Position numbers and translations under genes: made by a program
From: a virus
DNA: 27,078 bases
Direction: 5' to 3' (one strand)
Virus record (IMG/VR): IMGVR_UViG_3300003322_000846
Span: 1 to 27,078 of that record
In this document: in pieces, positions 20,001 through 27,078 of the stretch
Layout: every line of letters begins with the position of its first letter
Position numbering within the stretch: the stretch's first letter is position 1
The notes under the pieces: generated by a model
What the model was told of the DNA's origin: nothing
Database searches by the model: none
What the model saw: the letters and a program-made list of their open reading frames with translations, nothing else

Positions 20001-20510
20001 GTCGCCTTCTTCGCGGGACTGCCCGGCCGCATCGTCGGCGGCCTCGCCGGTCTCCCGGGACGCGTGGCGGGCGTGTTCAACTCGGTGCGCAGCGCCGCCG
20101 TGGGCGCCGTCAGCTCCCTGATCAGCAGCATCGTGGGGATGTTCGCCGGCCTCGGCTCCCGCATCGTCGCCTCCCTGGGGAACATCGGCTCCCGCATCCT
20201 CTCCTCCATCACCTCCGGGCTCCCCAGCTCGGTGCGTGACCTCCTCCCCTTCGCCAACGGCGGCATCGTCAGCCGCCCCACCCGCGCCCTCATCGGTGAG
20301 GCGGGCAAGGAGGTCGTCGTGCCGCTGACACGCCCCGCGCGCGCGGTCCAGCTCGCCCACGAATCCGGGCTCGTGGACCTCCTGCGCCGCTCCGGCGCCC
20401 TGGGGGCCGCACCGGCGGGCCACACCTGGAACATCCAGTCCAACAACACAGACCCGATGGTGCTCGCACAGCACCTCTACGGCCACGTCGCCCGTGCCTC
20501 CGGGCTCTGA
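17091..20510 (+). CDS. Tape measure protein
   Basis: This 1139-residue protein sets tail length and is threaded through the tube. Residues 72-315 hold ten units of about 24 residues with the pattern VRV-x-PD-x2-RF-x3-L-x3-LR-x-L. A Gly/Ala-rich hydrophobic region follows (about 345-410: MGPLIATAGSLVGALAPVVGIL). Next comes a long set of Leu/Val-rich helices, several of which could cross a membrane (about 610-830), as in tape measures that form the DNA channel. The C-terminus has the common tape measure ending FANGGIVSRPTRALIGEAGKE then VVPLTRP. The start is GTG 17091, with GGAGG four bases before it. It is the largest gene in the window and supports a tail well over 100 nm by the usual length rule (inference). 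Confidence 0.95.
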   Translation: MAGEVGRASVVVSADVGTFSTQLRQELRTAGRNAGQAFDDALQSSLRNAGRDAGRTVTRDLRAALRGVSATVRVDPDTTRFQRDVTRDLRALTAVALRVTPDTDTFRTDLARQLRSLAAVTVPVEPDTTRFRAVMDRQLRGLSATVRITPDLTRFQADLRAGLRTFAAPVRVTPDIPRFLSELEAGVRTLSPEVRIVPDMVRFAALIQAGLRTFTATVRITPDIARFRTALRQGLRGVEATVRVTPDLARFRSSLVAQIRSLGAVQVRVEPDIRRFQAAMRRQLRGIDPIRVPVVPDTAGFLRALRRLDPPPIRVRVQTDTDADALGRGLNRLVDGLNNSNGAAGGAAGGFARLGGAMGPLIATAGSLVGALAPVVGILAAAPAALVGSIAAFGALRLATAGLGEAFGSALNDNAKKFQETLKGLTPAAQAAAKEIRSLKPAFDDLRADAQAAFLTPLSGQFTAAARAAAPLRTALLSTATAWGQIARASLRAATSQGSVANLQSVFGAVNQGLTAIARGIGPVISGLIEMAGVISQAFGTQVAAGIQNALTAFGNFLTTASRSGQAIAWVQGAVTVFRQLGVIVANIGSIIGSFLGAMSTTGAGILIVFQQLTGALADFFRTAAAQSALSALFGLFGALANALTGAVLPALSALLTALAPVITTLSNALTPVIQELGTLLGAVLTAALQTVVPLLQPLADIVANLLAALTPLLPVLTEVAVQLGNELGRAVQSLVPLLTALGTAVVQVVAAFVPLVGQILQALLPVLPPVVDAFSALVQALVPLLGPVADLVSAFAPLLALFIQIAAPILKVAASFASWVIIQAIVPMISAIVSALVALTNVLTTVVSAIASFVQQVITWFQNLYNILVGNSIIPDLINAIIQWFTQLPGQVLAIVTGFVTSVISAFTSLATSVITTVSTFVTSIVTFFASLPGRTVAVLSSLAGLLVGVFSNAVTSALNTARNLGNAIVAFFAGLPGRIVGGLAGLPGRVAGVFNSVRSAAVGAVSSLISSIVGMFAGLGSRIVASLGNIGSRILSSITSGLPSSVRDLLPFANGGIVSRPTRALIGEAGKEVVVPLTRPARAVQLAHESGLVDLLRRSGALGAAPAGHTWNIQSNNTDPMVLAQHLYGHVARASGL

Positions 20511-20529
20511 CAGAAGGAGGTGAGCAGCG

Positions 20530-21810
20530 GTGTATGACGGCTACCTCAGCCTCGCCGGGAACGAGATCATCAACTCCGCCCGCGCGGTGGCCTACGCGCG
20601 GGCTGCGGGACTGGAGATTGAGTGCGAGCCCTGCGACAGCATCCCCGAGGCTCTCGGGGACGAGCCGTACTACCAGGTCGACGACAGCGCGCCGTGGTTC
20701 GACGCCAACAGCCCGGAGTCGAGAGGCTTCCTCGGGGTGTTCGGCATGGACGTGGCCGGCCTCAACTCCAACCCCATCGCCCGCACTCCCACGGCGCTGA
20801 TCACCGACGGCTCCTCGCTGGGGCCGATGCGGCGCACCCACCGCGAGATCGCTTTCACCGTCGCGCTGATCACCACCGGGGAGTGTGAGCTGACCTACGC
20901 CCTCCAGTGGCTGTCGCTGGCGCTCCTGGGGACGACGTGCCAGGGGCAGACGCGTACCTGCAACGGGGACGAGGTGTGCATGTTCTCCTGCTGCCCCGGT
21001 CAGTACCCCACGCTGGCGGGACAGGAGGTGGGTGATGCGGAGATGCGCCACCTGTACGACGTGGGGCTTCTGACGGGGCCTCAGGTCACGGAGAAGAAGT
21101 ACCTCCAGGAGAGCGGCCTCATCTGGACCACCGTCACCTTCACCCTGGCCGCCGCGAAACCGTGGATCTACCGCGACCCGCTCACCTCCAACGTGGACTG
21201 GGTGGCTCTGGGGACGGGGCAGGTGGTCCCGACGACCGATCCGGACCAGGTGTACCAGCAGTGCCTGAACCCGGTGCCCTGTGTGGTCGACCCTCTCTGT
21301 CCGGACCCTGCGCTGCCCCCGGCGGCGCCGGTACCGGTGTCCCCGTGCTACCCCAGGGGGGTGGGGACGTTCCGCCGCTCGCGGATCGCGATCAACCCGC
21401 AGGACCAGCCGGCCTGGTCGGAGACAGTCCCTGTGGTGGAGGTCCGCACGGGTGCGCTCGCGATGCGGCGGCTGCTGGTGCGGTTCTGGACCAACCCGCA
21501 GGGCGGCGACTGTTCCTCGTTCACCGATCCCTGCGGGGCGTGCGCGGACATCAACATCGCCTATGTGCCGGCCGGCTCGACGCTGCGGGTGGACGGGCGT
21601 GTCCAGCGTTCGGTGGTGGAATGCCCCCAGTTCCCCGTGGGCACCGCCACCGGCACGCCGGTGATCTACGGGCAGCAGGGGTCGTTCTTCGACTACCCCG
21701 CGTTTCCCTGCCCGACGGGGCTGTGTATCGAGGTGTGGTCGCGCTCCGACACCACCGCCGCCGACGCGACCGCCCGGGTGCTCCTGGTACCGCGCGCGGA
21801 CCTGGGGTGA
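20530..21810 (+). CDS. Distal tail (Dit-like) minor tail protein
   Basis: A 426-residue protein directly after the tape measure, where siphoviruses encode the distal tail protein that caps the tube and anchors the tip. It starts MYDGYLSLAGNEIINSARAVAYAR, a common opening for actinophage tail proteins. The middle has strands such as REIAFTVALITTGECELTYALQW and an insert with many cysteines (CQGQTRTCNGDEVCMFSCC). The C-terminal part (from about 285) is a beta domain with further Cys pairs (DCSSFTDPCGAC, CPTGLC). The GTG has an almost perfect ribosome site, AAGGAGGTGA (20514-20523), six bases upstream, the best in the window. A closely spaced hub gene follows after three bases. Confidence 0.75.
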   Translation: MYDGYLSLAGNEIINSARAVAYARAAGLEIECEPCDSIPEALGDEPYYQVDDSAPWFDANSPESRGFLGVFGMDVAGLNSNPIARTPTALITDGSSLGPMRRTHREIAFTVALITTGECELTYALQWLSLALLGTTCQGQTRTCNGDEVCMFSCCPGQYPTLAGQEVGDAEMRHLYDVGLLTGPQVTEKKYLQESGLIWTTVTFTLAAAKPWIYRDPLTSNVDWVALGTGQVVPTTDPDQVYQQCLNPVPCVVDPLCPDPALPPAAPVPVSPCYPRGVGTFRRSRIAINPQDQPAWSETVPVVEVRTGALAMRRLLVRFWTNPQGGDCSSFTDPCGACADINIAYVPAGSTLRVDGRVQRSVVECPQFPVGTATGTPVIYGQQGSFFDYPAFPCPTGLCIEVWSRSDTTAADATARVLLVPRADLG

Positions 21811-21813
21811 GCC

Positions 21814-24210
21814 ATGGCCGTTGACAACAGCCTGTTCGACGTCGGCGGTACCCCGTCGGCGATCATGACGAACGTCACCCTCTCGCAGTCCCGCGTCCAC
21901 CAGACCGCCGCCTACGAGCCGGTGAAAAACCGGTACTACGCCACGCAGGTCATCGACGATGGCGTGACGCTGCCCGGCGAGTCCGGGCCACCGCCGGACG
22001 GAACACGGTCGGCGCGCGGCGACCTGGCGATCAACGAGCTGGACGCCAGCGGGACCGTCCTGAACGTCATGTACGTGCGGGGCTTCGACCACGGGCAGAG
22101 CCTGGGGGTGGAGGACGTCGGCGGGACCACCCGCCTGTGGATCTCCTACAAGGCCGTCATGACGAGCCTGGGCGGCAACACGTTCGGCCGTTCCATCGCC
22201 TACCTGCCGTTCCAGGCGGGTGCGGTCATCGACGTCACCGACCCCTCCATCAGCGACTTCACCCCCTTCACAGCGAACTCGATGTCCCCGGGCTTCGACC
22301 CGGCCAACAACCAGTTCGGGATCAACTACAACACCGGCTCCGGCTCACGCGTGCGGATCTACGACCTCGCCGCCTGGCGGGCGCAGGACTTCAGCACCTG
22401 GCTCTACGACTTTCCCCGCGCCACGTTCCCCACCTTCCAGGGGTGGGCGCTGTACGGGAACTACGTCTACCTCCGCAACGGGGACGCCTACTCTGACGAC
22501 AACCCGCCCCCGCCGGACGGCAACGGCAACACCTACTGGACGGTCCAGGACGTGCGCACGGGCTCGACCGTGCGCCGCTTCCAGGACCTGACGTTCCTGA
22601 ACCTCCCCTACCGGGAGCCCGAGGCCGTAGGCGTCTTCCTGTACCCGGCCGGACCGCAGCTCATCTACGGCTTCGCGATCTCCGGGCCGCGCATGAACCT
22701 GTACGGGATCAGCGCGCGCAGCATCCCTGCGGAAGTGGGGATCGCAGCGGCCCAGATCGGGGAACCGGACCCGGGTATCCAGCTCACCGTGACCGTGCGT
22801 CCGGACACCGACGTCGTGAGCTGGTCGGTGGTGCGCATCGTCGGGGGCATCACCCAGCCCCTGTTCGCCGGTACCGGGCCGACGCTGGCGGACCAGTCGG
22901 TCTGGGTCGACACCGGGCCGCCGGTGTGTGTGCCGGTGGTCTACCAGGTGACGGTGAACCGCAGCGGCGGCGGGCCAGCGGAGATCGCCCAGTCACAGCC
23001 GATCACCTACGTGCCTCCGGAAGGGTGCGCACAGAACAGCGTCGTCGGCCAGGAATCCAACGTCCTGGGGTGCGCGGACCACTACTCGGCCATGATCCAC
23101 TGGCGGGGCGGGGCACAGCCCTACCCGGCGAGCGCGATGACCCGGCTCACCCAGGTGACCTGGTCGCGGACGCTGAACGACACCTCCGAGGCCACCATCA
23201 CCGTCCTCAAGGGGAACATCAGCCCCGACTGCTGCGAGGCGATCGGCCGCGCCGAGCCGTGGGTGCACGAGCTGACGCTCTACCGGGACGGCGCGCTCGT
23301 GTGGCAGGGGCCGATTGTGCAGATCACCGCGCGCCGGGAGTCCATCACCATCCAGGCCAAAGACGTGTTCGCGTGGATGGACAAGCTGGTGAACGCGTTT
23401 CCGGTGCGGTACGTCAACGCGACCGCCGATGCGGAGGGCAAGCGGCGCGGGACGATCGTGTACATCGCCTACAACCACATCCGCCTCAACCTCACCGACC
23501 CGCGTTTCTCGCGGCCGTCGGACTATCCGGGCATCCTGCCCTACCTGGTGCGGCGGGAGAACGGCCTCCCCGTGATCAAGGTGGAAAAGGACGGCTCGTC
23601 GAATGTGACGATCTGGGTCGAGTACATGGGGACGATCCTGCGTGAGTGGGCCAAACGCGGCCTGACGTGGACGACCGTGGGACGCACGCTGCTGCTGCGC
23701 GCCCGCCCCTCGGACGCCACGCGGGCGATGGCGCGGCTCACCCTGGAGGACTTCTCCGGGGATGTGGAGGTGATCCGCGACGGCACGTCCGCCGCGACCA
23801 TGGGATGGGCGACCAACCAGAACGACCAGGACATCAGCGAGGGCACGTTCGTGGTGGTCGGCCGGCGCGGCACCGCCTACGGCCGGCTCGACAACCTCGT
23901 GCACATCCAGGAAGAGACGATCAGCAGTGCCGACCTCCAGGACGCGGCGGGCAACGCGGTCGCCGGCCGCTACCCGGCGCCGGTCGTCATCAACGTGCCC
24001 GACGGCTCCAGCCTCGTCCCCACCGCCCCCATCCGTATCGAGCAGCTCGTACCCGGGGAGCGCATCGACGTGTTCGCCGACACCTTCTGCATCCCCCTCG
24101 TCCAGGGCTTCGCCCTCTCGGACGTGGAGGTCACCTGGGAGAACGGCGGGGAAAAGGTCGGGATCTCGCTGATCCCCCTCACCAGCCTGGACGAGGAGCT
24201 GGGATCGTGA
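21814..24210 (+). CDS. Tail hub protein fused to a TagC/P68-like beta-propeller
   Basis: A 798-residue two-part tail protein. Residues 1 to about 305 read as a P68 RBP/TagC-like beta-propeller. The match is seen in GDLAINELDASGTVLNVMYV then RGFDHGQSLGVED, TTRLWISYKA, GRSIAYLPF, SRVRIYDLAAW and FQGWALYGNYVYL. In that family the propeller is known from a staphylococcal phage receptor-binding protein and from secreted Gram-positive proteins. About 306-405 is an FN3/Ig-like spacer. About 415-798 resembles the siphovirus Gp37-like tail hub family: SAMTRLTQVTWSRTLNDTSE, the RREGITIQAKDVFAWMD-type strand (here RRESITIQ), and a C-terminal VEVTWENGGEKVGISLIPL. The fusion puts a likely receptor-binding head at the N-terminus of the hub. 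The next gene overlaps by GTGA. Confidence 0.8.
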   Translation: MAVDNSLFDVGGTPSAIMTNVTLSQSRVHQTAAYEPVKNRYYATQVIDDGVTLPGESGPPPDGTRSARGDLAINELDASGTVLNVMYVRGFDHGQSLGVEDVGGTTRLWISYKAVMTSLGGNTFGRSIAYLPFQAGAVIDVTDPSISDFTPFTANSMSPGFDPANNQFGINYNTGSGSRVRIYDLAAWRAQDFSTWLYDFPRATFPTFQGWALYGNYVYLRNGDAYSDDNPPPPDGNGNTYWTVQDVRTGSTVRRFQDLTFLNLPYREPEAVGVFLYPAGPQLIYGFAISGPRMNLYGISARSIPAEVGIAAAQIGEPDPGIQLTVTVRPDTDVVSWSVVRIVGGITQPLFAGTGPTLADQSVWVDTGPPVCVPVVYQVTVNRSGGGPAEIAQSQPITYVPPEGCAQNSVVGQESNVLGCADHYSAMIHWRGGAQPYPASAMTRLTQVTWSRTLNDTSEATITVLKGNISPDCCEAIGRAEPWVHELTLYRDGALVWQGPIVQITARRESITIQAKDVFAWMDKLVNAFPVRYVNATADAEGKRRGTIVYIAYNHIRLNLTDPRFSRPSDYPGILPYLVRRENGLPVIKVEKDGSSNVTIWVEYMGTILREWAKRGLTWTTVGRTLLLRARPSDATRAMARLTLEDFSGDVEVIRDGTSAATMGWATNQNDQDISEGTFVVVGRRGTAYGRLDNLVHIQEETISSADLQDAAGNAVAGRYPAPVVINVPDGSSLVPTAPIRIEQLVPGERIDVFADTFCIPLVQGFALSDVEVTWENGGEKVGISLIPLTSLDEELGS

Positions 24211-24425
24211 GCGCGCTCCCGGGACAGCGTGCCGCGCAGCGTCCCCTGCGGGCGGCGAAGGACTCCCAGGGCGTTCTGGGACGCCTGGCGAGCAGCGGCG
24301 GGATCCGTGCCGCGCGCCTCATCTCCTACCTCGACGGCGAGCCCGTCGAGTTCTACGTCACCGAGGACGGGGTGCGCGCGGAGCGCCCCTACACACCCGG
24401 CACCACCAGTGAGGAGGGCCTGTAA
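24207..24425 (+). CDS. Small tail-module protein (72 aa)
   Basis: A 72-residue protein squeezed between two tail tip genes. It overlaps the hub gene by four bases (GTGA) and the next gene by one (TAATG). GAGGAG (24193-24198) precedes the GTG by eight bases. The first 35 residues are basic (GQRAAQRPLRAAKDSQ, GGIRAARLIS) and the rest is a short beta region (LDGEPVEFYVTEDGVRAERPY). Tight coupling suggests a stoichiometric tail component or adaptor for the next protein. No family is recognised. Confidence 0.65.
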   Translation: MSALPGQRAAQRPLRAAKDSQGVLGRLASSGGIRAARLISYLDGEPVEFYVTEDGVRAERPYTPGTTSEEGL

Positions 24426-26305
24426 TGGCAAGGTGCGGTTGCGGGGGCACGTGCTCCTGTGTGGTCCAGGGGGTCAGCCCCGTCACCGTGACGGGCAACG
24501 GCTCCGTCCAGCAGCCCTACGTGATCTCCCTGTCGCAGGGCGGACAGACCGGCTGCGCGGCCATCACCGCGTGCGTGGGCGCCAACCTGGGTCCCGGGCT
24601 GCGGTTCGACGCGGCGACGGGGCGTATCCAGGCGCGGCTGTCCACCGACGCCGGGAACACCCTGACGTTCGGCGCCGACCAAGGCCTGAAGAACCTGTCC
24701 GGTGCGGGCCCGGGGCCGACGACGTGCAGCAAGAGCATCGCCGGCCTTCCCGCCGCGCCGGGCGTGACCGGCGCCTACGCCCTCAGCGGCCACCTGGGCG
24801 CCTACTCCAGTCCCGCGCAACTGGAGTACTGCCTCGCGGAGCAGATCGACATCATCGGCTTCTGGTGCGCGACGTCCGCCGACGATGTAGGGGTCGTCTC
24901 CGACTTCCAGGACATGCGCCTCACCGACGGCCGCTCCAGCCTCTACACCTCCGCCTACATCCGCGACATGAACGCGGCGGACGTCAAATCGGTGTACAGC
25001 TACGCGGGCGACGTCGACGACCCCGTCCCCTTCAACCAGGGCGACGGCTCCGCATCGCTGAACAGGGCCGACCGGCGCGGCGGCTGGTGGGGATGGCTCA
25101 CCCCGCGCTACTACCAGCCGCTCCTGTCCGATTTCCTGCGCACCATCAACGGCAAGGCCGTCGCGCTCCTGGACTGCCACCCCGCCGCCACGGTCCCCTC
25201 GGGGGAGGCGGTGCAGATCCGGGGCGCGATCCGGGGCATCCTGGAGCACTGCGCGCAGGCGTGGGCGATGATCGGGGTCAGCGAGATCCCCAACGCGGGC
25301 ACCGTGATCGCGGCCGGCATCACCCCGGTGCTGGTCGCCCCCGACGCCGCGCCGCCCTTCAACACCGCCACCCTGCCGTATCCGGTCGCGGACGTGACGG
25401 GGGCGGGCATCCAGTGGATGATCCTGGCCAGCAACTACGCGGACAGCGTGTTCACCGCGTACCGCAACGCGGGGATCAACGTCCTGATGTGGGGCTCGGG
25501 ACGGCACACGGAACGCACCCGCGCCGCGACGCTGGGCATCCGGGGCGGCTACAACATGGACGCCGTCTACTACCGGGGGCCGAACTGGGACGGGCGCGGC
25601 TACGACTACCGCTCCCAGGTCAACCCCTGGAGTCACCGCCGTCCCGGCCACGGCCAGCTCACCTACCGCACGGAGGACAAGGCCGTCACCTCGTCGACCG
25701 GTGCGGTGCGCGGGCGTACCGTGGCGAGCGAGCCGGGCCTCCAGGTCCCGGCGGGATTCGGCGGCGGGTTCGACCGGCCGGCGATCCTGATGGGCTGGAT
25801 GTGCCCCATGACCAACCCCACCTCGTACACCATCAGCGTTGACCTGAAGTTCGACACCCTCGCGGCATCCGACACCGCCACCGCGAAGCTGGGCCTGCTG
25901 TTCGGGGCGCCCACGGACGCCGAGCCGTTCGCGTGGCCGGCGGGGAACGCGACCGTCAACCCTCGCGGGTACCCGCAGTTCCCGTTCTCCGGCTACCGGG
26001 TGTGGCAGCGGCAGAACGGGGAGATCGGCATCGGAATTTTCCAGGCCGGGGTGTTCACCAACCTCGCCACCCGTACCTCTCCGGCGGTCGCGGCGGACGT
26101 GTACAACAACTACCTCCTCACCGTGACGCCCACCCAGATCACCTGGACGCGTACGGCGTCGGGCGGCACGCAGTACACCGCCACGGTCGCGAACTCGGCC
26201 CTGCGCGGCGGGTACGTGTGGGCGGAGAAGGTGGAGCGCAACACGGGTGTCACGGGGAACGAGTTCGACGGCTGGTTCCGCAACCCCGTCTATACCGCAG
26301 TGTGA
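24425..26305 (+). CDS. Minor tail protein with GDPD-like barrel and lectin-like end
   Basis: A 626-residue tail tip protein. Residues 1-95 form an anchoring region (ARCGCGGTCSC, then VTVTGNGSVQQPYVISL). About 105-430 resemble a glycerophosphodiester phosphodiesterase TIM barrel in order: GHLGAY near H123, VVSDFQDMRLTDGRS, PLLSDFLRTINGKAVALLDC, IGVSEIPNAGTVIAAGITPV, and AYRNAGINVLMWG. Key residues look lost: the HR-G pair reads HLG and the E-x-D site reads GFW. The barrel may therefore bind rather than cut, or act by other residues. About 450-626 is a concanavalin/LamG-like sandwich (TISVDLKFD; YNNYLLTVTPTQITWTRTAS; GYVWAEKVERN). GAGGAGGG (24411-24418) precedes the ATG. GDPD-type domains occur in other actinophage tails and suggest a teichoic-acid-like target. 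Confidence 0.75.
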   Translation: MARCGCGGTCSCVVQGVSPVTVTGNGSVQQPYVISLSQGGQTGCAAITACVGANLGPGLRFDAATGRIQARLSTDAGNTLTFGADQGLKNLSGAGPGPTTCSKSIAGLPAAPGVTGAYALSGHLGAYSSPAQLEYCLAEQIDIIGFWCATSADDVGVVSDFQDMRLTDGRSSLYTSAYIRDMNAADVKSVYSYAGDVDDPVPFNQGDGSASLNRADRRGGWWGWLTPRYYQPLLSDFLRTINGKAVALLDCHPAATVPSGEAVQIRGAIRGILEHCAQAWAMIGVSEIPNAGTVIAAGITPVLVAPDAAPPFNTATLPYPVADVTGAGIQWMILASNYADSVFTAYRNAGINVLMWGSGRHTERTRAATLGIRGGYNMDAVYYRGPNWDGRGYDYRSQVNPWSHRRPGHGQLTYRTEDKAVTSSTGAVRGRTVASEPGLQVPAGFGGGFDRPAILMGWMCPMTNPTSYTISVDLKFDTLAASDTATAKLGLLFGAPTDAEPFAWPAGNATVNPRGYPQFPFSGYRVWQRQNGEIGIGIFQAGVFTNLATRTSPAVAADVYNNYLLTVTPTQITWTRTASGGTQYTATVANSALRGGYVWAEKVERNTGVTGNEFDGWFRNPVYTAV

Positions 26306-26409
26306 CCGGGAGGGCACGCGCAGTGACCTGGAGGGTTCACGGGAACCAGAGGCGGCCAGGTAGGTTGCGGTGCTCGCGCATCACCTGACCACCCGCCCCG
26401 GAGATCCCG

Positions 26410-26823
26410 ATGTTCAGATTCCACCTCCAGATCGCCTCCCACACCACCGTGGAGATCACCGCCCCTCCCACGGGCGTGCTGCTGGACCTGACTCCCTCAG
26501 GCCCCCGCGCGCGCCTGTGGTGGGAGCGCGACGCCCTCTCGGGACCTGACGGGGAGATCCTCCAGCAGGTGGCCCCGGGAGGGGACATCCTGTACGTGAC
26601 CCGTGAACTCCAACTCCACCCCCAGCCGCAGCGCATCTTCCGGGGAATCGTGAACGAGTACCAGGCCGGCGGCGGAGTGGTGCAGCTCCAGGCGCTCCAG
26701 CCGCGCGAGGGGGATTACACCATCGCGGTCGAAGGGACGCCGGAACCGCCGCTGGGACACGGCCCGGTGTACCGCCGGGTACCGTCACCGGTCTCCGAGG
26801 ACGGCGCGCTGAACGGTCTGTGA
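26410..26823 (+). CDS. Hypothetical protein (137 aa) after the tail tip genes
   Basis: A 137-residue protein that I do not recognise. It is beta-rich (MFRFHLQIASHTTVEITAPP; DILYVTRELQLHPQPQRIFRG; GGVVQLQALQP) and ends in a flexible Pro/Gly stretch. CGGAGA lies about seven bases before the ATG. A possible promoter lies upstream (TTCACG 26336-26341 and TAGGTT 26361-26366, spaced 19). It could be a small virion protein, or the first gene of a late accessory set. Confidence 0.6.
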   Translation: MFRFHLQIASHTTVEITAPPTGVLLDLTPSGPRARLWWERDALSGPDGEILQQVAPGGDILYVTRELQLHPQPQRIFRGIVNEYQAGGGVVQLQALQPREGDYTIAVEGTPEPPLGHGPVYRRVPSPVSEDGALNGL

Positions 26824-26881
26824 CCCGCTGTACCTGCCCGGCGTTGTGCGGGGCAGCAGACCCCGCCCGACAGGAGCCCCC

Positions 26882-27078
26882 ATGACACGCACACTCACGG
26901 CCGCCGTCCTCCTGGCGGTCGGCCTGGTGGCGGGATCGGCATCCGCCGCCTCCGCCGACGGGCCGGACACCGGGTACGGATACGGGAACGACGGCGGTTA
27001 CGGCGCCCCCCAGCATCCGCCGGCCGACGACGACTGCACCCCTACCGCAACCCCTCCGGGACACCCCACCCCCACTCC
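26882..27078 (+). CDS. Secreted Gly/Tyr/Pro-rich protein (partial, cut by window end)
   Basis: The first 65 residues are visible and the frame is open at the window end. The start is a clear Sec signal peptide: MTRTLTAAVLLAVGLVAG, then SASAASA before the likely cut at ASA-DG (about residue 26). The mature part is low-complexity (TGYGYGNDGGYGAP) with one Cys and a Thr/Pro-rich stretch typical of secreted linkers. AGGAG lies seven bases before the ATG. Phages seldom carry such a protein in the structural operon. It may act in the host envelope, for example in superinfection exclusion or lysis; that is inference. Confidence 0.65.
   Translation, partial: MTRTLTAAVLLAVGLVAGSASAASADGPDTGYGYGNDGGYGAPQHPPADDDCTPTATPPGHPTPT

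Noticed and set aside
17070-20486. 1138-residue open frame on the - strand across the tape measure gene
   Set aside because: It mirrors the tape measure gene, has low-complexity Gly/Asp/His/Arg composition typical of antisense frames in GC-rich DNA, and shows no domain.

Overview
The window is a stretch of a tailed-phage (Caudoviricetes, siphovirus-type) genome that infects a high-GC actinobacterium, most likely Streptomyces or a close relative. The DNA is very GC-rich, every supported gene is on the + strand, GTG starts are frequent, and many start and stop codons overlap (GTGA, ATGA, TAATG). The recognisable proteins are of the kind found in actinophages. It may be a free phage or a prophage: no integrase, attachment site or host gene is in view. 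Family calls are from reading the protein sequences by eye; no database search was run.

Layout: 1-47 is the end of an upstream gene. 48-198 is a highly structured capsid leader with a palindrome, a G-quadruplex motif and nested stems that cover the ribosome site. 199-3617 holds the major capsid protein and two small virion or head genes. 3622-9196 holds the major tail tube protein (with four added PKD domains), an FN3-domain virion protein and a 1018-residue repeat-built fibre. 9272-10668 holds the Cys-rich head-tail adaptor and the tail terminator/stopper. 10729-15250 is an accessory block of eight small or unrecognised genes with its own promoters and terminators. It splits the connector genes from the rest of the tail operon. 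15247-20510 holds an HK97 gp10-like tail completion protein, two tail assembly chaperones and the tape measure protein. 20530-26305 is the tail tip: a Dit-like protein, a hub protein fused to a TagC/P68-type beta-propeller, a 72-residue linker gene, and a GDPD-like barrel with a C-terminal lectin-like sandwich. 26410-27078 holds one hypothetical gene and the start of a secreted protein.

How it works together: the capsid, connector, tail tube, tape measure and tip genes supply most of a siphovirus head-tail-tip structure. Two features stand out. Surface decoration is heavy: PKD, FN3 and fibre genes sit immediately after the tail tube gene rather than after the tip. The tip pairs two domains linked in other systems to teichoic-acid-type polymers (a TagC/P68-like propeller and a GDPD-like barrel), which suggests adsorption to wall glycopolymers. 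Genes are separated by strong GC-rich hairpins without U-tracts. Two accessory genes share an almost identical 25-base promoter-region element, which suggests they are co-regulated apart from the structural operon.
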